This document shows positions 6,783 to 14,059 of a stretch of DNA of 17,018 bases, one piece after another. Both the position numbers and the translations under genes were made by a program. Origin of the DNA: CAYUYV01 sp964474635 (GTDB taxonomy: Bacteria; Pseudomonadota; Alphaproteobacteria; JAJFIK01); assembly GCA_964474635.1 (NCBI GenBank), contig CAYYTT010000085.1, positions 1 to 17,018 of the forward strand. The letters are read 5' to 3'. Below the pieces are notes generated by a model that was given only the letters and a program-made list of their open reading frames with translations, had not been told where the DNA came from and did not search any database. Within the stretch, counting starts at the first letter, position 1; every line of letters starts with the position of its first letter.

Positions 6783-8630
6783 ATGGGTGATGGCAGGTTG
6801 GGAGCTGGCAATGTGGTGCCCTTGGGCGCCGCGATTGACCGCAGCCGTTCCGAAAGGCGGGACACCGCATCGCAGATCGATCCGACACGGCCGTCCGAGA
6901 GCACCCCTCCGACGGGCGATGCTGCGTTGAATGGCGGGGCACCAAACAAACCGGCGCCCGCGGCATCCGACCACGACACGGTTCTCAATCTCAGTCTCGA
7001 TGATGCCGAGCCCGAAGTGCTGCCCAAACCCAATGGCGGCCAGGGACGCAGCGATGACTCCGTGCTGATCCTCAGTGCCGCCCAAATGGTGGAGGGTCCA
7101 AAGGGCCCCCAAGCGGCAGGCACGAACGGAACCGCACAGGGGCATGGCTCCGAGCCGCTCGCCGACCAGCGGCCCGCCAGTCACATGTTCACTGGTCCCG
7201 TTGAGGAAACCGCATCCTCCGGCGAGGCCGAGGACGGGGATTTCGACGGCCCGGCGCCGGCGCGTCCCCAGACCGGCGCGGCCGAGGCCGCCAAGGACCC
7301 GTCAAACGCTGGGGCGGCCGGCAGCGATCCCAGAGCTTCGTCCGCAACAGAGCAGACCCGCCCCCAGTCACGCCCTGCGCGTCAGGCGAACCGGGATGGC
7401 GCGGCACCGGGCGGGATTGCCGGCCCGTCACCCCACGGATTTCGCCCCATCGCCCGCGTGGCACGGGAAGTGGGCGTGACTGAGAGCGTGCTGCGATACT
7501 GGGAAGCCAAGTTTTCCGCGATTCAACCCATGAAACGGGGCGGCGGACGGCGGTTTTACCGTCCCGAAGACGTTTGGATCGCCAAAGCCATCAAAATCCT
7601 GATGGAAGAGCACGACCGCGGCGTCGACTACGTGGAACGCTTCCTGGTGGCCATGGGATCCGATGCGGTCATCGTGGCGGTCAGGGACGGGCGTGTTCCG
7701 ATGCTCATGGCGCAGTTCGATGCACGCACCGCGCCGCGACCGGACCACACATCCCGTGATGGGGCCTCGACGGGCCCCGAGCCGGTCCGGCCAGAGGCGC
7801 CGCCCGCATGGGCGCCCGACACGGCCGGAGAGCCGGCCGAGCCGCAAAATCAAACCGGCCGCGCGGCGACACCTTACACGCCCACAGCTCCGGCCGCCGC
7901 CCAACCGCGCCCGCCTGGCAAGGGCGCGGGAACACGTGGGGAGGCCTTTGATTTTGATGTGCGTCCCGCGGCCGACCCGCTGCCCGACGCCGCCGATGAC
8001 CGGCCAGCCTCCGACGCGAGGCCTTCGGACTCGACGGACCATGTGAGCGATCTCAAGACGTCGCAGGATGGCAGCGATCTTGAGTCCGAAAGCGATGCGC
8101 CAATTCTGACGCCGCCGAGCGAAACACCGGTCGCCCCAGCGCCAAGCGATGAGGAGTATGGAGACGACGGGAATCTGGCCTCAGATGTTCCGTTGTCGTT
8201 GGTGCGGGCCCAGGCGCCGTTCACCGACGGGCCGGACCTGACCACGTCGCAGCGCGAGCGCCTGGCCCAGGTCCTCGACGTGCTGACCGAGATCAAAATG
8301 GACATCGCCCATTTCCGTCACATGCATGGGCGCGATGTCTCCCAGCGCGCGAGCCTGGATTTGAGCGAATATGGCCTCGGCGCGGGGGCGGCGTTCGATC
8401 CGTTTGCGGATAAAGCCTCCGAATGGGCCGAACCGGGGCCGAAGCGGTCCGGCGCTGGCTTTTTTGAAGCCGACGTGCTGCCCGCGGACGAAGCCGATAA
8501 GCCTGAAAACGGCAATAGCGATGGCGAGGTACAGGGCGATAACCGGGAAAACGCAAGCGATCCGGACGAAGGCGAAGATGCGCCCCTGTCGGTCATGCTG
8601 CCGAAAGTGCCAAGAAAAATTCCCGATTGA
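6783..8630 (+). CDS. Oversized MerR-family transcriptional regulator
   Basis: A 615-residue protein with one recognisable domain: a MerR-type winged helix from about residue 219 to 295, with FRPIARVAREVGVTESVLRYWE, then IQPMKRGGGRRFYRPEDVWIAKAIKILM, matching the regulator usually found right after ihfA in alphaproteobacteria. Those relatives are usually a few hundred residues or fewer. Here the domain is flanked by ~218 N-terminal and ~320 C-terminal residues that are Pro/Ala/Asp/Glu/Gly-rich and probably disordered, apart from a helical stretch near the C-terminus (RERLAQVLDVLTEIKMDIAHF) that could be a coiled coil. I choose the ATG at 6783 (AGAAGGGG 8-10 nt upstream); the frame opens earlier at a TTG at 6735. 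Effector and targets are unknown. No metal-binding Cys pattern is visible. Confidence 0.85.
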   Translation: MGDGRLGAGNVVPLGAAIDRSRSERRDTASQIDPTRPSESTPPTGDAALNGGAPNKPAPAASDHDTVLNLSLDDAEPEVLPKPNGGQGRSDDSVLILSAAQMVEGPKGPQAAGTNGTAQGHGSEPLADQRPASHMFTGPVEETASSGEAEDGDFDGPAPARPQTGAAEAAKDPSNAGAAGSDPRASSATEQTRPQSRPARQANRDGAAPGGIAGPSPHGFRPIARVAREVGVTESVLRYWEAKFSAIQPMKRGGGRRFYRPEDVWIAKAIKILMEEHDRGVDYVERFLVAMGSDAVIVAVRDGRVPMLMAQFDARTAPRPDHTSRDGASTGPEPVRPEAPPAWAPDTAGEPAEPQNQTGRAATPYTPTAPAAAQPRPPGKGAGTRGEAFDFDVRPAADPLPDAADDRPASDARPSDSTDHVSDLKTSQDGSDLESESDAPILTPPSETPVAPAPSDEEYGDDGNLASDVPLSLVRAQAPFTDGPDLTTSQRERLAQVLDVLTEIKMDIAHFRHMHGRDVSQRASLDLSEYGLGAGAAFDPFADKASEWAEPGPKRSGAGFFEADVLPADEADKPENGNSDGEVQGDNRENASDPDEGEDAPLSVMLPKVPRKIPD

Positions 8631-8774
8631 GCGCGGCGCCAGTTGGGGTTGATCAACCCAGACGGATATCGGCGCTAAGGCAAAAAATCCTGACGTTCGT
8701 CACATAGAGCGCAGCGACGGAATCGAACGCCCGGGAAGGCTGGCCTCTCGCCATTGAATGACGTTTAGATTCAT

Positions 8775-8790
8775 TTCCGTTCAAACGGAA
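8775..8790 (+). terminator. Weak terminator-like hairpin after the MerR gene
   Basis: A perfect 6-bp stem with a 4-nt TCAA loop. The following TTGGCTGTTGTTTTGTTT is T-rich but not a clean U tract. It is 145 nt past the MerR stop. Confidence 0.35.
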
Positions 8791-8928
8791 TTGGCTGTTG
8801 TTTTGTTTCGCTCGCGCGCCCCCAAATCGGCCCTTTTGGGCTGCTCCGCGAGGGCGATGCAAAGGCGCGGGGCCGTGGTCACGGCCTGTGGTCCTGACCC
8901 AACCGAAGCGGAAAATGCTCCAACCTGT

Positions 8929-8955
8929 GATATCCCGCCTGGCGATAGGGATATC
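8929..8955 (-). terminator. Inverted repeat just after the sugar transferase stop
   Basis: GATATCCC (8929-8936) and GGGATATC (8948-8955) form a perfect 8-bp stem around an 11-nt loop, 10 nt beyond the stop of the - strand sugar transferase. No T run follows directly on the - strand, so it may be a transcript-end stabiliser, a Rho-associated end or a protein site rather than a classical terminator. Confidence 0.4.
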
Positions 8956-8965
8956 CGAGTGGTGA

Positions 8966-10477
8966 TCAGTAGGCGTTTTTCTGGAACAACACCTTCCATG
9001 CCGTCAGCACCAGGATCTTCAGGTCGAGCCAGAGTGACCAGTGCTCGATATACCAAAGATCATGGGCGACGCGTCCGCCCATTTTTTCCAGCGTGTCGGT
9101 TTCCCCGCGATAACCATTGACCTGAGCCCAACCGGTGATGCCGGGCTTCACGTTGTGACGCCGGGCATAGCGTGCCACGAGCTTGGCATATTCCATGTTG
9201 TGGGCAAGGGCGTGGGGGCGGGGGCCGACAAGGCTCATTTCCCCGCGCAGGACATTCAAAAGCTGGGGCAATTCATCGATGCTGGTGCGGCGCAGGAACG
9301 CCCCGACGGCCGTCACACGCTTGTCGTTCTTGGTAGCCTGCTTGACGACGGCGCCATCATCCGTGGTCGTCATAGTCCGGAACTTCAAGATCGGGAAGAC
9401 ATCGTGGTTGAAGCCATGGCGCCGCTGGCGAAAGAACACCGGCCCGGGCGAACTCATTTTCACGGCGATCGCAACGACGAGGAACAGGGGCGCAAGGCAG
9501 ATCAGCAACAGCGCGCTGGCGATCTTGTCGAGGGCTAATTTGGCAAGGCCCGGCACGCCGTCGATGCGGCGCGGGCGGATATCGAAATAGGGCACGCCGC
9601 CGATGATCTTGATCGGCCGGCCCGCGAAGCGGAACACGGCCGGGTCGGGCGACAGGCTGATGGGCACGGGGATGTGGCCGAGGGCATCGACCACCGCTTC
9701 AATGCGTTCGCTCTCACTCCAGGGGATCGAAATGACGATCTGATCGATCCGGGTTTCCCGCGCGGCCCGTTTCAGATCCTCAAGCCCGCCATGCAGCAGG
9801 TCGTCGCTGCCCTGATTGGTGTGGGCCAGGATCCGGCCGTCCAGGTCCTCCACCTCGTCTTGAAACAGGCCCATGACGGACAAGCCGATGGAGCCCACCT
9901 GGCAATGGCGCAAAAACTCATCCGTATGGGATGCGGGGCCGACCAGAGCGACCCGCATGTTCAGGGGCCCGCCCGCCCGCGTCAGGCTGTGCGCGATCCG
10001 GTTCGCCGCAACCCGGCTGAGCACCAGCAATGTCGGCGTGAGGCCCAAAAACAAAATCGCCGCGCCGCGCGAGAAGGTCTCGGCACTTTTGCTGACGAAC
10101 AGGCCGGCGAGCAGGAACAGGGTAATCAAGCTCCAGACGCTCAGAATGGTCTTGATCTGCGAACTAAGCGCGAAAAGAGCACCGGGCTTATAGAGCCCAC
10201 GACCGGCCGAGAAAATCACGAACAAGAGGCCGCACAGACTGCCCCAGATCGCACTGTCGAGGATTTCGCCTTGGTATTGGTAGACATAAAGGTGATAGCC
10301 CCAGGTCGTTACGACCGCCATCACCAGGCATAACACCGCATCGAACAGCCAGATCATCTCGCGCATCAGCCGGCGCAAGGAGAGAGCCTTGATCGTATTG
10401 GGTGTTGAAGAACCGAGAAGATCGGCTTCAGCGGATCCGACCAGCGGATCCTTGGCCACATTGCTCGTCTCGCCCAT
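8966..10477 (-). CDS. Undecaprenyl-phosphate sugar phosphotransferase (WcaJ/PssZ-like)
   Basis: A 503-residue polyisoprenyl-phosphate hexose-1-phosphate transferase that loads the first sugar, often glucose, onto undecaprenyl phosphate to start an exopolysaccharide or capsule repeat. Four N-terminal membrane helices (about 41-60, 76-95, 108-128, 139-158) precede a nucleotide-fold-like region (171-300) and the C-terminal catalytic domain with its membrane helix at 317-340. Catalytic-domain motifs are SPGPVFFRQRRHG (343-355), KFRTM (365-369), RRTSIDELPQLLNVLRGEMS (396-415), LVGPRPHA and VKPGITGWAQVNGYRGETD. I start at the ATG at 10477; the upstream TTG extension (to 10573) is not typical. No other polysaccharide genes lie beside it, so this is a stand-alone initiating transferase. 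The sugar is not decidable from sequence. Confidence 0.93.
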   Translation of the reverse strand: MGETSNVAKDPLVGSAEADLLGSSTPNTIKALSLRRLMREMIWLFDAVLCLVMAVVTTWGYHLYVYQYQGEILDSAIWGSLCGLLFVIFSAGRGLYKPGALFALSSQIKTILSVWSLITLFLLAGLFVSKSAETFSRGAAILFLGLTPTLLVLSRVAANRIAHSLTRAGGPLNMRVALVGPASHTDEFLRHCQVGSIGLSVMGLFQDEVEDLDGRILAHTNQGSDDLLHGGLEDLKRAARETRIDQIVISIPWSESERIEAVVDALGHIPVPISLSPDPAVFRFAGRPIKIIGGVPYFDIRPRRIDGVPGLAKLALDKIASALLLICLAPLFLVVAIAVKMSSPGPVFFRQRRHGFNHDVFPILKFRTMTTTDDGAVVKQATKNDKRVTAVGAFLRRTSIDELPQLLNVLRGEMSLVGPRPHALAHNMEYAKLVARYARRHNVKPGITGWAQVNGYRGETDTLEKMGGRVAHDLWYIEHWSLWLDLKILVLTAWKVLFQKNAY

Positions 10478-11111
10478 ACAACTAACCCCGATGCGTGAAA
10501 TTCTGTGCGCGTTCGTCGCCTCAGCGGACCTCGGCGCCCAAAGACGGGCCACGCGGTGCGGAAATGCCCCCAAGTCCGTGTTGCCCGAACACCCTTAACT
10601 CAGAGATGTATCCGCGCTTGCGCCGCCCTGCCAACCGACCCTCGCGCACGCCTGGGGCGCGTCGGGCCTCAAGGTTGAGCTTACGACCGATCGGTTAAGG
10701 GCGTGGGCCGGCCGGCGGACCATGGCAACCCGCGACAAACGCGTTGCGACCGTCACTCCGAAAAACCGCAAGGACGCTACAGGAGGCAGGGGGCTACCAC
10801 AAGCCTGGGACCCCTTGGAATGCGCCAATCTCGGGCGCTATGGCATTCTGATGCAGCCGCGGCCGCGGTGTTCGAGCGGCAAAGCTCTGGCCGCCACCAC
10901 AGAACGGTTGTAGCAGTACTTATGGATCGGGGGTGAAGGCGTTGTTCGGCGAGCGGCGAAAAGCCAGGCTCGGCGCGAGGCCCTCAGGTCGCCTCAGCGC
11001 TCATTTTCGCTTTGAAAAACAGGTCGGGTTGAAAAAACCAGGTCGAGTTGAAAAAACCAGTGCTCACCTTCAGGGCCAAAGGTATGGCCCACACGTCGCA
11101 GGAGATGACTG
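10478..11111. other. 634-base divergent gap, sugar transferase to MscS
   Basis: The longest non-coding stretch here. It should hold the promoters of the sugar transferase (-) and mscS (+). I see a 10-bp palindrome ACCGATCGGT (10686-10695), a 19-bp tandem repeat near the mscS end (11010-11060) and the mscS ribosome binding site AGGAGA (11100-11105). A possible 63-residue frame (ATG 10722, stop 10913, +) begins with a basic MATRDKRVATVTPKNRKDA stretch but has no ribosome binding site and no family I know; I do not call it. No tRNA or known structured RNA was recognised. Confidence 0.5.
11010..11060. repeat. 19-bp tandem repeat upstream of mscS
   Basis: Units begin at 11010, 11028 and 11047: a diverged 18-bp copy, GTTGAAAAAACCAGGTCGA, and a partial third copy sharing GTTGAAAAAACCAG. 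Each carries an A-tract in otherwise GC-rich DNA, phased by about two helical turns. It lies 52-100 bp before the mscS start, where a promoter or operator could be. Confidence 0.8.
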
Positions 11112-11960
11112 ATGGAACAGTTTCCCCAGGACCTCTTAAAGCAATTGATCGACATCGGCACGAATTACGGTCTCAAGGTCATTGGCGGGATCGTCATCCT
11201 TGTCGTCGGCTGGATGCTCTCCGGCAGCGTGTCGCGGAGCATGAAACGCCTCCTGAGCAATCGCCGGCGGGTCGATCCGACTTTGCTTGGCTTTGTGGCC
11301 AGTATCACCCGCTACGTGTTCATGGCGCTGGTGGTCATTGCCGTGCTCAACCAGTTCGGGGTTCAGACAGGCGGTCTGATCGCCCTGATCGGTGCCAGCG
11401 GTATCGCCATTGGTTTGGCGTTGCAGGGCACGCTGTCCAACATTGCTGCCGGGTTCATGCTGTTGACCTTCCGGCCGTTCCGGGTCGGGCAATACATTGA
11501 AGTTGCCGGCCAGGCGGGCACAGTGCAGGAACTGACCCTGTTCACCACGGAACTTGCCACACCGGACAATGTTCAGATCATCGTCCCGAACAACGCCATC
11601 TGGGGCCAGTCGATCGTGAACTACTCGCACCATGCACGGCGCCGCGTGGATTTCACACTGGGCATCGCTTATTCGGACGATATCGGCCAGGCGATCGACA
11701 TCGTCGAAGGCGCCCTCAAAGATGACACCCGGTGCCTGCAGGACCCCGAACCGCAGATCGTGGTGGGCGAACTCGCGGACAGCAGCGTCAATCTGATCGT
11801 GCGGGTTTGGGTCGAGGCGACCGATTATTGGCCCGTGAAGTTCGACCTGACGCGAGCCTTTAAAGAGCGCTTTGACCGGAACGGTATCTCGATCCCGTTC
11901 CCGCAGCAGGAGTTGCACATCTCCGCGCAGGCTCTGCGCGCGGTCAAAGGCGCCGCGTGA
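11112..11960 (+). CDS. mscS: Small-conductance mechanosensitive channel, MscS family
   Basis: A 282-residue inner-membrane channel that opens under membrane tension and releases solutes on hypo-osmotic shock. It is close in length to E. coli MscS. Three membrane helices are visible: about 20-40, 62-82 and the pore helix 87-119 (GGLIALIGASGIAIGLALQG, then TLSNIAAGFMLLTF), with its Gly/Ala packing pattern. The family stretch RPFRVGQYIEVAG follows (121-133), then PNNAIWGQSIVNYS and the beta and mixed C-terminal vestibule ending near FPQQELHIS. The ATG at 11112 has AGGAGA with 6-nt spacing. A duplicated hairpin element (11966-12027) follows the stop and a small membrane protein gene lies downstream in the same direction. 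Confidence 0.95.
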   Translation: MEQFPQDLLKQLIDIGTNYGLKVIGGIVILVVGWMLSGSVSRSMKRLLSNRRRVDPTLLGFVASITRYVFMALVVIAVLNQFGVQTGGLIALIGASGIAIGLALQGTLSNIAAGFMLLTFRPFRVGQYIEVAGQAGTVQELTLFTTELATPDNVQIIVPNNAIWGQSIVNYSHHARRRVDFTLGIAYSDDIGQAIDIVEGALKDDTRCLQDPEPQIVVGELADSSVNLIVRVWVEATDYWPVKFDLTRAFKERFDRNGISIPFPQQELHISAQALRAVKGAA

Positions 11961-11965
11961 AGCCA

Positions 11966-12027
11966 GGGCCCGCAGATGCGGGCCGTGAGGACAACCGGGC
12001 CCGCAGATGCGCGCCGTGAGCAAGACC
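11966..12027. repeat. Duplicated 31-bp hairpin element after mscS
   Basis: Two direct 31-bp copies (11966-11996 and 11997-12027) start 6 nt after the mscS stop. Copy 1 contains a near-perfect hairpin GGCCCGC-AGAT-GCGGGCC; in copy 2 one stem base is changed (GCGCGCC), weakening it. There is no T tract. It is a plausible mRNA 3'-end stabiliser or attenuator that has been tandemly copied. Confidence 0.8.
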
Positions 12028-12146
12028 GTGTGTCAGCGCCGCCGGACGGGCAGGCCTGACGCATGTTTCCGGGGGAGACATCGAAACGCCGGGGGACCGT
12101 CCGCGCCGAGAGGCGGTGGCCGCCAGGCTCTTTGGGAGAGTGCCGG

Positions 12147-12392
12147 ATGCTGAAGATAATCCGCAATCTGCTGCTGTTGCTGGCCCTGCTGGTGCTGGGG
12201 CTTTACATCTATTACGGGACGGTTGATCCGTGTGCGATGCTGGCCGAGGAACGCACTGGCCTGCTTGACAGGCTGACGCGGAAGAGCCCGGAAGACATGA
12301 CGGCTCTTGCCTGTGCCGGCGAGTTGCCGGAGCACTGGGTCGATGCTGTCCAGGACATCTGGCGGGATCGACCGGCGGAGGAAAACCGCTGA
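12147..12392 (+). CDS. Small single-pass membrane protein of unknown function
   Basis: An 81-residue protein with a basic start (MLKIIRN), one strong hydrophobic helix (about residues 8-27, LLLLLALLVLGLYIYYG) and a ~50-residue domain facing the periplasm by the positive-inside rule. The domain has two Cys, in TVDPCAML and ALACAGELP, which could pair. It ends in a short helical WVDAVQDIW stretch. I recognise no named family, although small proteobacterial proteins with a helix followed by a DPC-like motif are familiar to me. The ATG at 12147 has GGGAGAG just upstream; a longer in-frame start at 12063 would place a Gly/Arg-rich stretch before the helix and is less likely. It follows mscS at 186 nt. 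Function not assigned. Confidence 0.65.
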   Translation: MLKIIRNLLLLLALLVLGLYIYYGTVDPCAMLAEERTGLLDRLTRKSPEDMTALACAGELPEHWVDAVQDIWRDRPAEENR

Positions 12393-12621
12393 TCGCCTTT
12401 GGCGTGGGTTTACCCATCTTTACAGCGCGGAGCGATAATACCGCACCGCGCTTAACGCCGGGACCGTGGTCCGGTACAGTTGCGCCGCCTTCGCGGAGCG
12501 CTCCAAAAGGTCCCTTGGGGGCGCGAGAAGGCAAAGCACATGGAGCAACGGCAGGCCGGATTGAAGTTGATCCAGGTTTCTCGCCGGACACTCATTGATT
12601 AACCGGCTCATTTGCCGACTG

Positions 12622-12656
12622 AAAAACCCCGCACGATCATCCGTGCGGGGTTTTTT
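12622..12656. terminator. Strong bidirectional terminator
   Basis: A perfect 9-bp GC-rich stem CCCCGCACG (12627-12635) with CGTGCGGGG (12642-12650), a 6-nt loop, five As before and six Ts after. It is a textbook terminator on both strands and serves the convergent pair: the small membrane protein gene (+) and the MlaC/HpnM-type gene (-), whose stop is 36 nt away. Confidence 0.95.
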
Positions 12657-12691
12657 ACGACATTGTGTGTATGATAGCGCGCCGCTTGGTG

Positions 12692-13582
12692 TCACAGCAC
12701 GCCGGATACGGTGCTCGTGCGCAGCTGCAATTCGGCCAAAAGCGCATCAAAACCGCGGTTTCGCACCAGTGCATTGAACTCATCGCGCTTGGTGAGAACG
12801 ATCGAGACCCCTTCAAAGAAGATATCGATGATCTGGTAGCGCTCTTCGGCGCGCCGCCGCACTCGCCAGTCCACCACAATCGGCTCGCCGGATTCGCGGA
12901 ACAGGTTTGTCCGCACGCGGATGTCACGGGTATTTATGGGCTCTGTTTCCACGATCTGCATGCGCACCTTGGCGAGTTTCGCCAACTGCGATGCGTAAAG
13001 CCGCGTGATGTAGTCGGGGAAGACCTGCTCATACCGCTCGATCTGCTCATCGGTCGCCGTCTTGCGGTGCGACCCGAGCATCAGGCGGCCAATAAAGTCG
13101 ACCGCAAGACCCTGGGAGAGGAGCTGGCGGAACGACTCGTGCCGCACATCGTCGGTCATGTCGTCCTGGTTCAAGATGGTGAAAGCCTGGCTCGACAGGG
13201 TGTTGAGAAATTCCGCCGCCGACCTTTGATCGGACAGACGCTCGGGATCATTGCCCAGATGGCGCGGCATCAGGGTCGGATCCTTCACCACAATGTCCTG
13301 CGTCGCGCCTGCGTCCTGCGTCGCGCCTGCCGCCGATGCGTCTTCACCCTCGTTCAGATCGGTGGTCGCACCCTGGTCGGCCTCGGCGGAGGCGGCGGGG
13401 GTGGTTTGCGCGGTCCCGTCGGTGTCGCCGGCGGAAGCCACATCCCGCGCGCCAACCGATTGAACACCCGCAAATCCCGCCAGAAGGAGCGCCAGCACTG
13501 TGACACGAAGACCTGCGCGGCGGACCCTTCCGTCCAGACCGGTTGTCACTTCGTCTCGATTTGCCCACTGCGCCATCGGCAT
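12692..13582 (-). CDS. MlaC/Ttg2D-family periplasmic lipid-binding protein, HpnM-like
   Basis: A 296-residue secreted protein of the toluene-tolerance Ttg2/MlaC family, which carries lipids across the periplasm; HpnM of hopanoid clusters is a member. A signal peptide is clear: basic residues near 19-26, a hydrophobic core (VTVLALLLAGFAG) and VGA cleavage near residue 45. Then comes an ~55-residue Asp/Ala/Thr-rich linker containing AGATQD twice in a row, and the MlaC domain from about 118 (SAAEFLNTLSSQAFTIL, FRQLLSQGLAVDFIGRLMLG, VFPDYITRLYASQL, PIVVDWRVRRR, YQIIDIFFEGVSIVLTKRDEF). I start at the ATG at 13582; the ATG at 13576 is equally possible because AGGA is better spaced for it. The neighbouring HpnN-type gene on the same strand supports an HpnM role over MlaC; no mlaABDE genes are visible. 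Confidence 0.85.
   Translation of the reverse strand: MPMAQWANRDEVTTGLDGRVRRAGLRVTVLALLLAGFAGVQSVGARDVASAGDTDGTAQTTPAASAEADQGATTDLNEGEDASAAGATQDAGATQDIVVKDPTLMPRHLGNDPERLSDQRSAAEFLNTLSSQAFTILNQDDMTDDVRHESFRQLLSQGLAVDFIGRLMLGSHRKTATDEQIERYEQVFPDYITRLYASQLAKLAKVRMQIVETEPINTRDIRVRTNLFRESGEPIVVDWRVRRRAEERYQIIDIFFEGVSIVLTKRDEFNALVRNRGFDALLAELQLRTSTVSGVL
13295..13330. repeat. Perfect 18-bp tandem duplication inside the MlaC-like gene
   Basis: GTCCTGCGTCGCGCCTGC occurs twice with no mismatch (13295-13312, 13313-13330). It is in frame and gives AGATQD-AGATQD in the linker between the signal peptide and the lipid-binding domain. Identity of the copies suggests a recent event. Confidence 0.95.
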
Positions 13583-14059
13583 TATTCCTATTCTGCGCTC
13601 TAGCCGCTGCGCCGCGTGACCACAGGATTGATCCTGGGTTGGGCGGCGTGCTGCCTGACCGTGCATTTCCCGTTTCGATACGCACCCGTGTCCGAGTTGG
13701 ACACGAACGCCTTGGCCCCCTTCAAAGAGCCCGGTCTGAAGTGCTCTACCGCGAGTCTGTCCCGAATTCGACAGGCCCACAGGCAGACCGCCGCAAAACC
13801 CGTGCTGCTGATGGTCGGTTGCAAACAGATCCCCTACGCCTTTCGCACCCGAACCCTATCGGGCGCACCGGTTAAAGGCAAAGCCAACCGTAACCCATGC
13901 GCATATTGGCCGAGCTTCGTGCCCCAACAAGGTCGAACCTGGGGAATTAATGCGGCCCAGGCCATAACAGACTTGTCCAATGGGCGTGTCGCAATCCTGG
14001 CCGAGAGATCAGGATGGCCTCCAACCGGCCGGGCCTCTCGCGGCGCAAAGGGCCGGCTC
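13583..14059. other. Gap between the HpnN-type and MlaC-like genes
   Basis: A 477-base spacer between two genes on the - strand. It has an inverted repeat CGTGTCC-GAGTT-GGACACG (13687-13705), about 105 nt upstream of the MlaC-like start, which may mark a promoter or operator. Open frames on either strand have no family features. I found no T-tailed terminator after the HpnN-type gene. Confidence 0.5.
13687..13705 (-). promoter_or_regulatory. Inverted repeat upstream of the MlaC-like gene
   Basis: A perfect 7-bp dyad with a 5-bp centre. Position and symmetry suit a dimeric regulator site or a leader hairpin. No regulator is assigned. Confidence 0.35.

Larger units (their letters stand above)
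8631..8965. other. Convergent gap between the MerR gene and the sugar transferase
   Basis: These 335 bases lie between two gene ends. They contain a small hairpin TTCCGT-TCAA-ACGGAA (8775-8790) with a T-rich stretch some 10 nt later, which may end the MerR transcript, and an 8-bp inverted repeat (8929-8955). A tRNA-like T-arm sequence on the - strand near 8712-8735 does not fold into a tRNA. A 33-residue frame read from about 8752 on the - strand is unlike anything I know and I do not call it. Confidence 0.5.

Noticed and set aside
8653..8862. A 69-residue frame on the - strand in the gap after the MerR gene
   Set aside because: No family features, no good ribosome binding site, and it overlaps the tRNA-like fragment and hairpin; its composition looks like chance.
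10722..10913. A 63-residue small basic protein gene
   Set aside because: The start has no ribosome binding site, codon use is only weakly coding-like and no family is known; kept as a remark in the gap description.
13925..13950. GGTTCGACC on the - strand as a tRNA T-arm
   Set aside because: The adjacent bases do not pair into a T-stem and no other tRNA arm is present.
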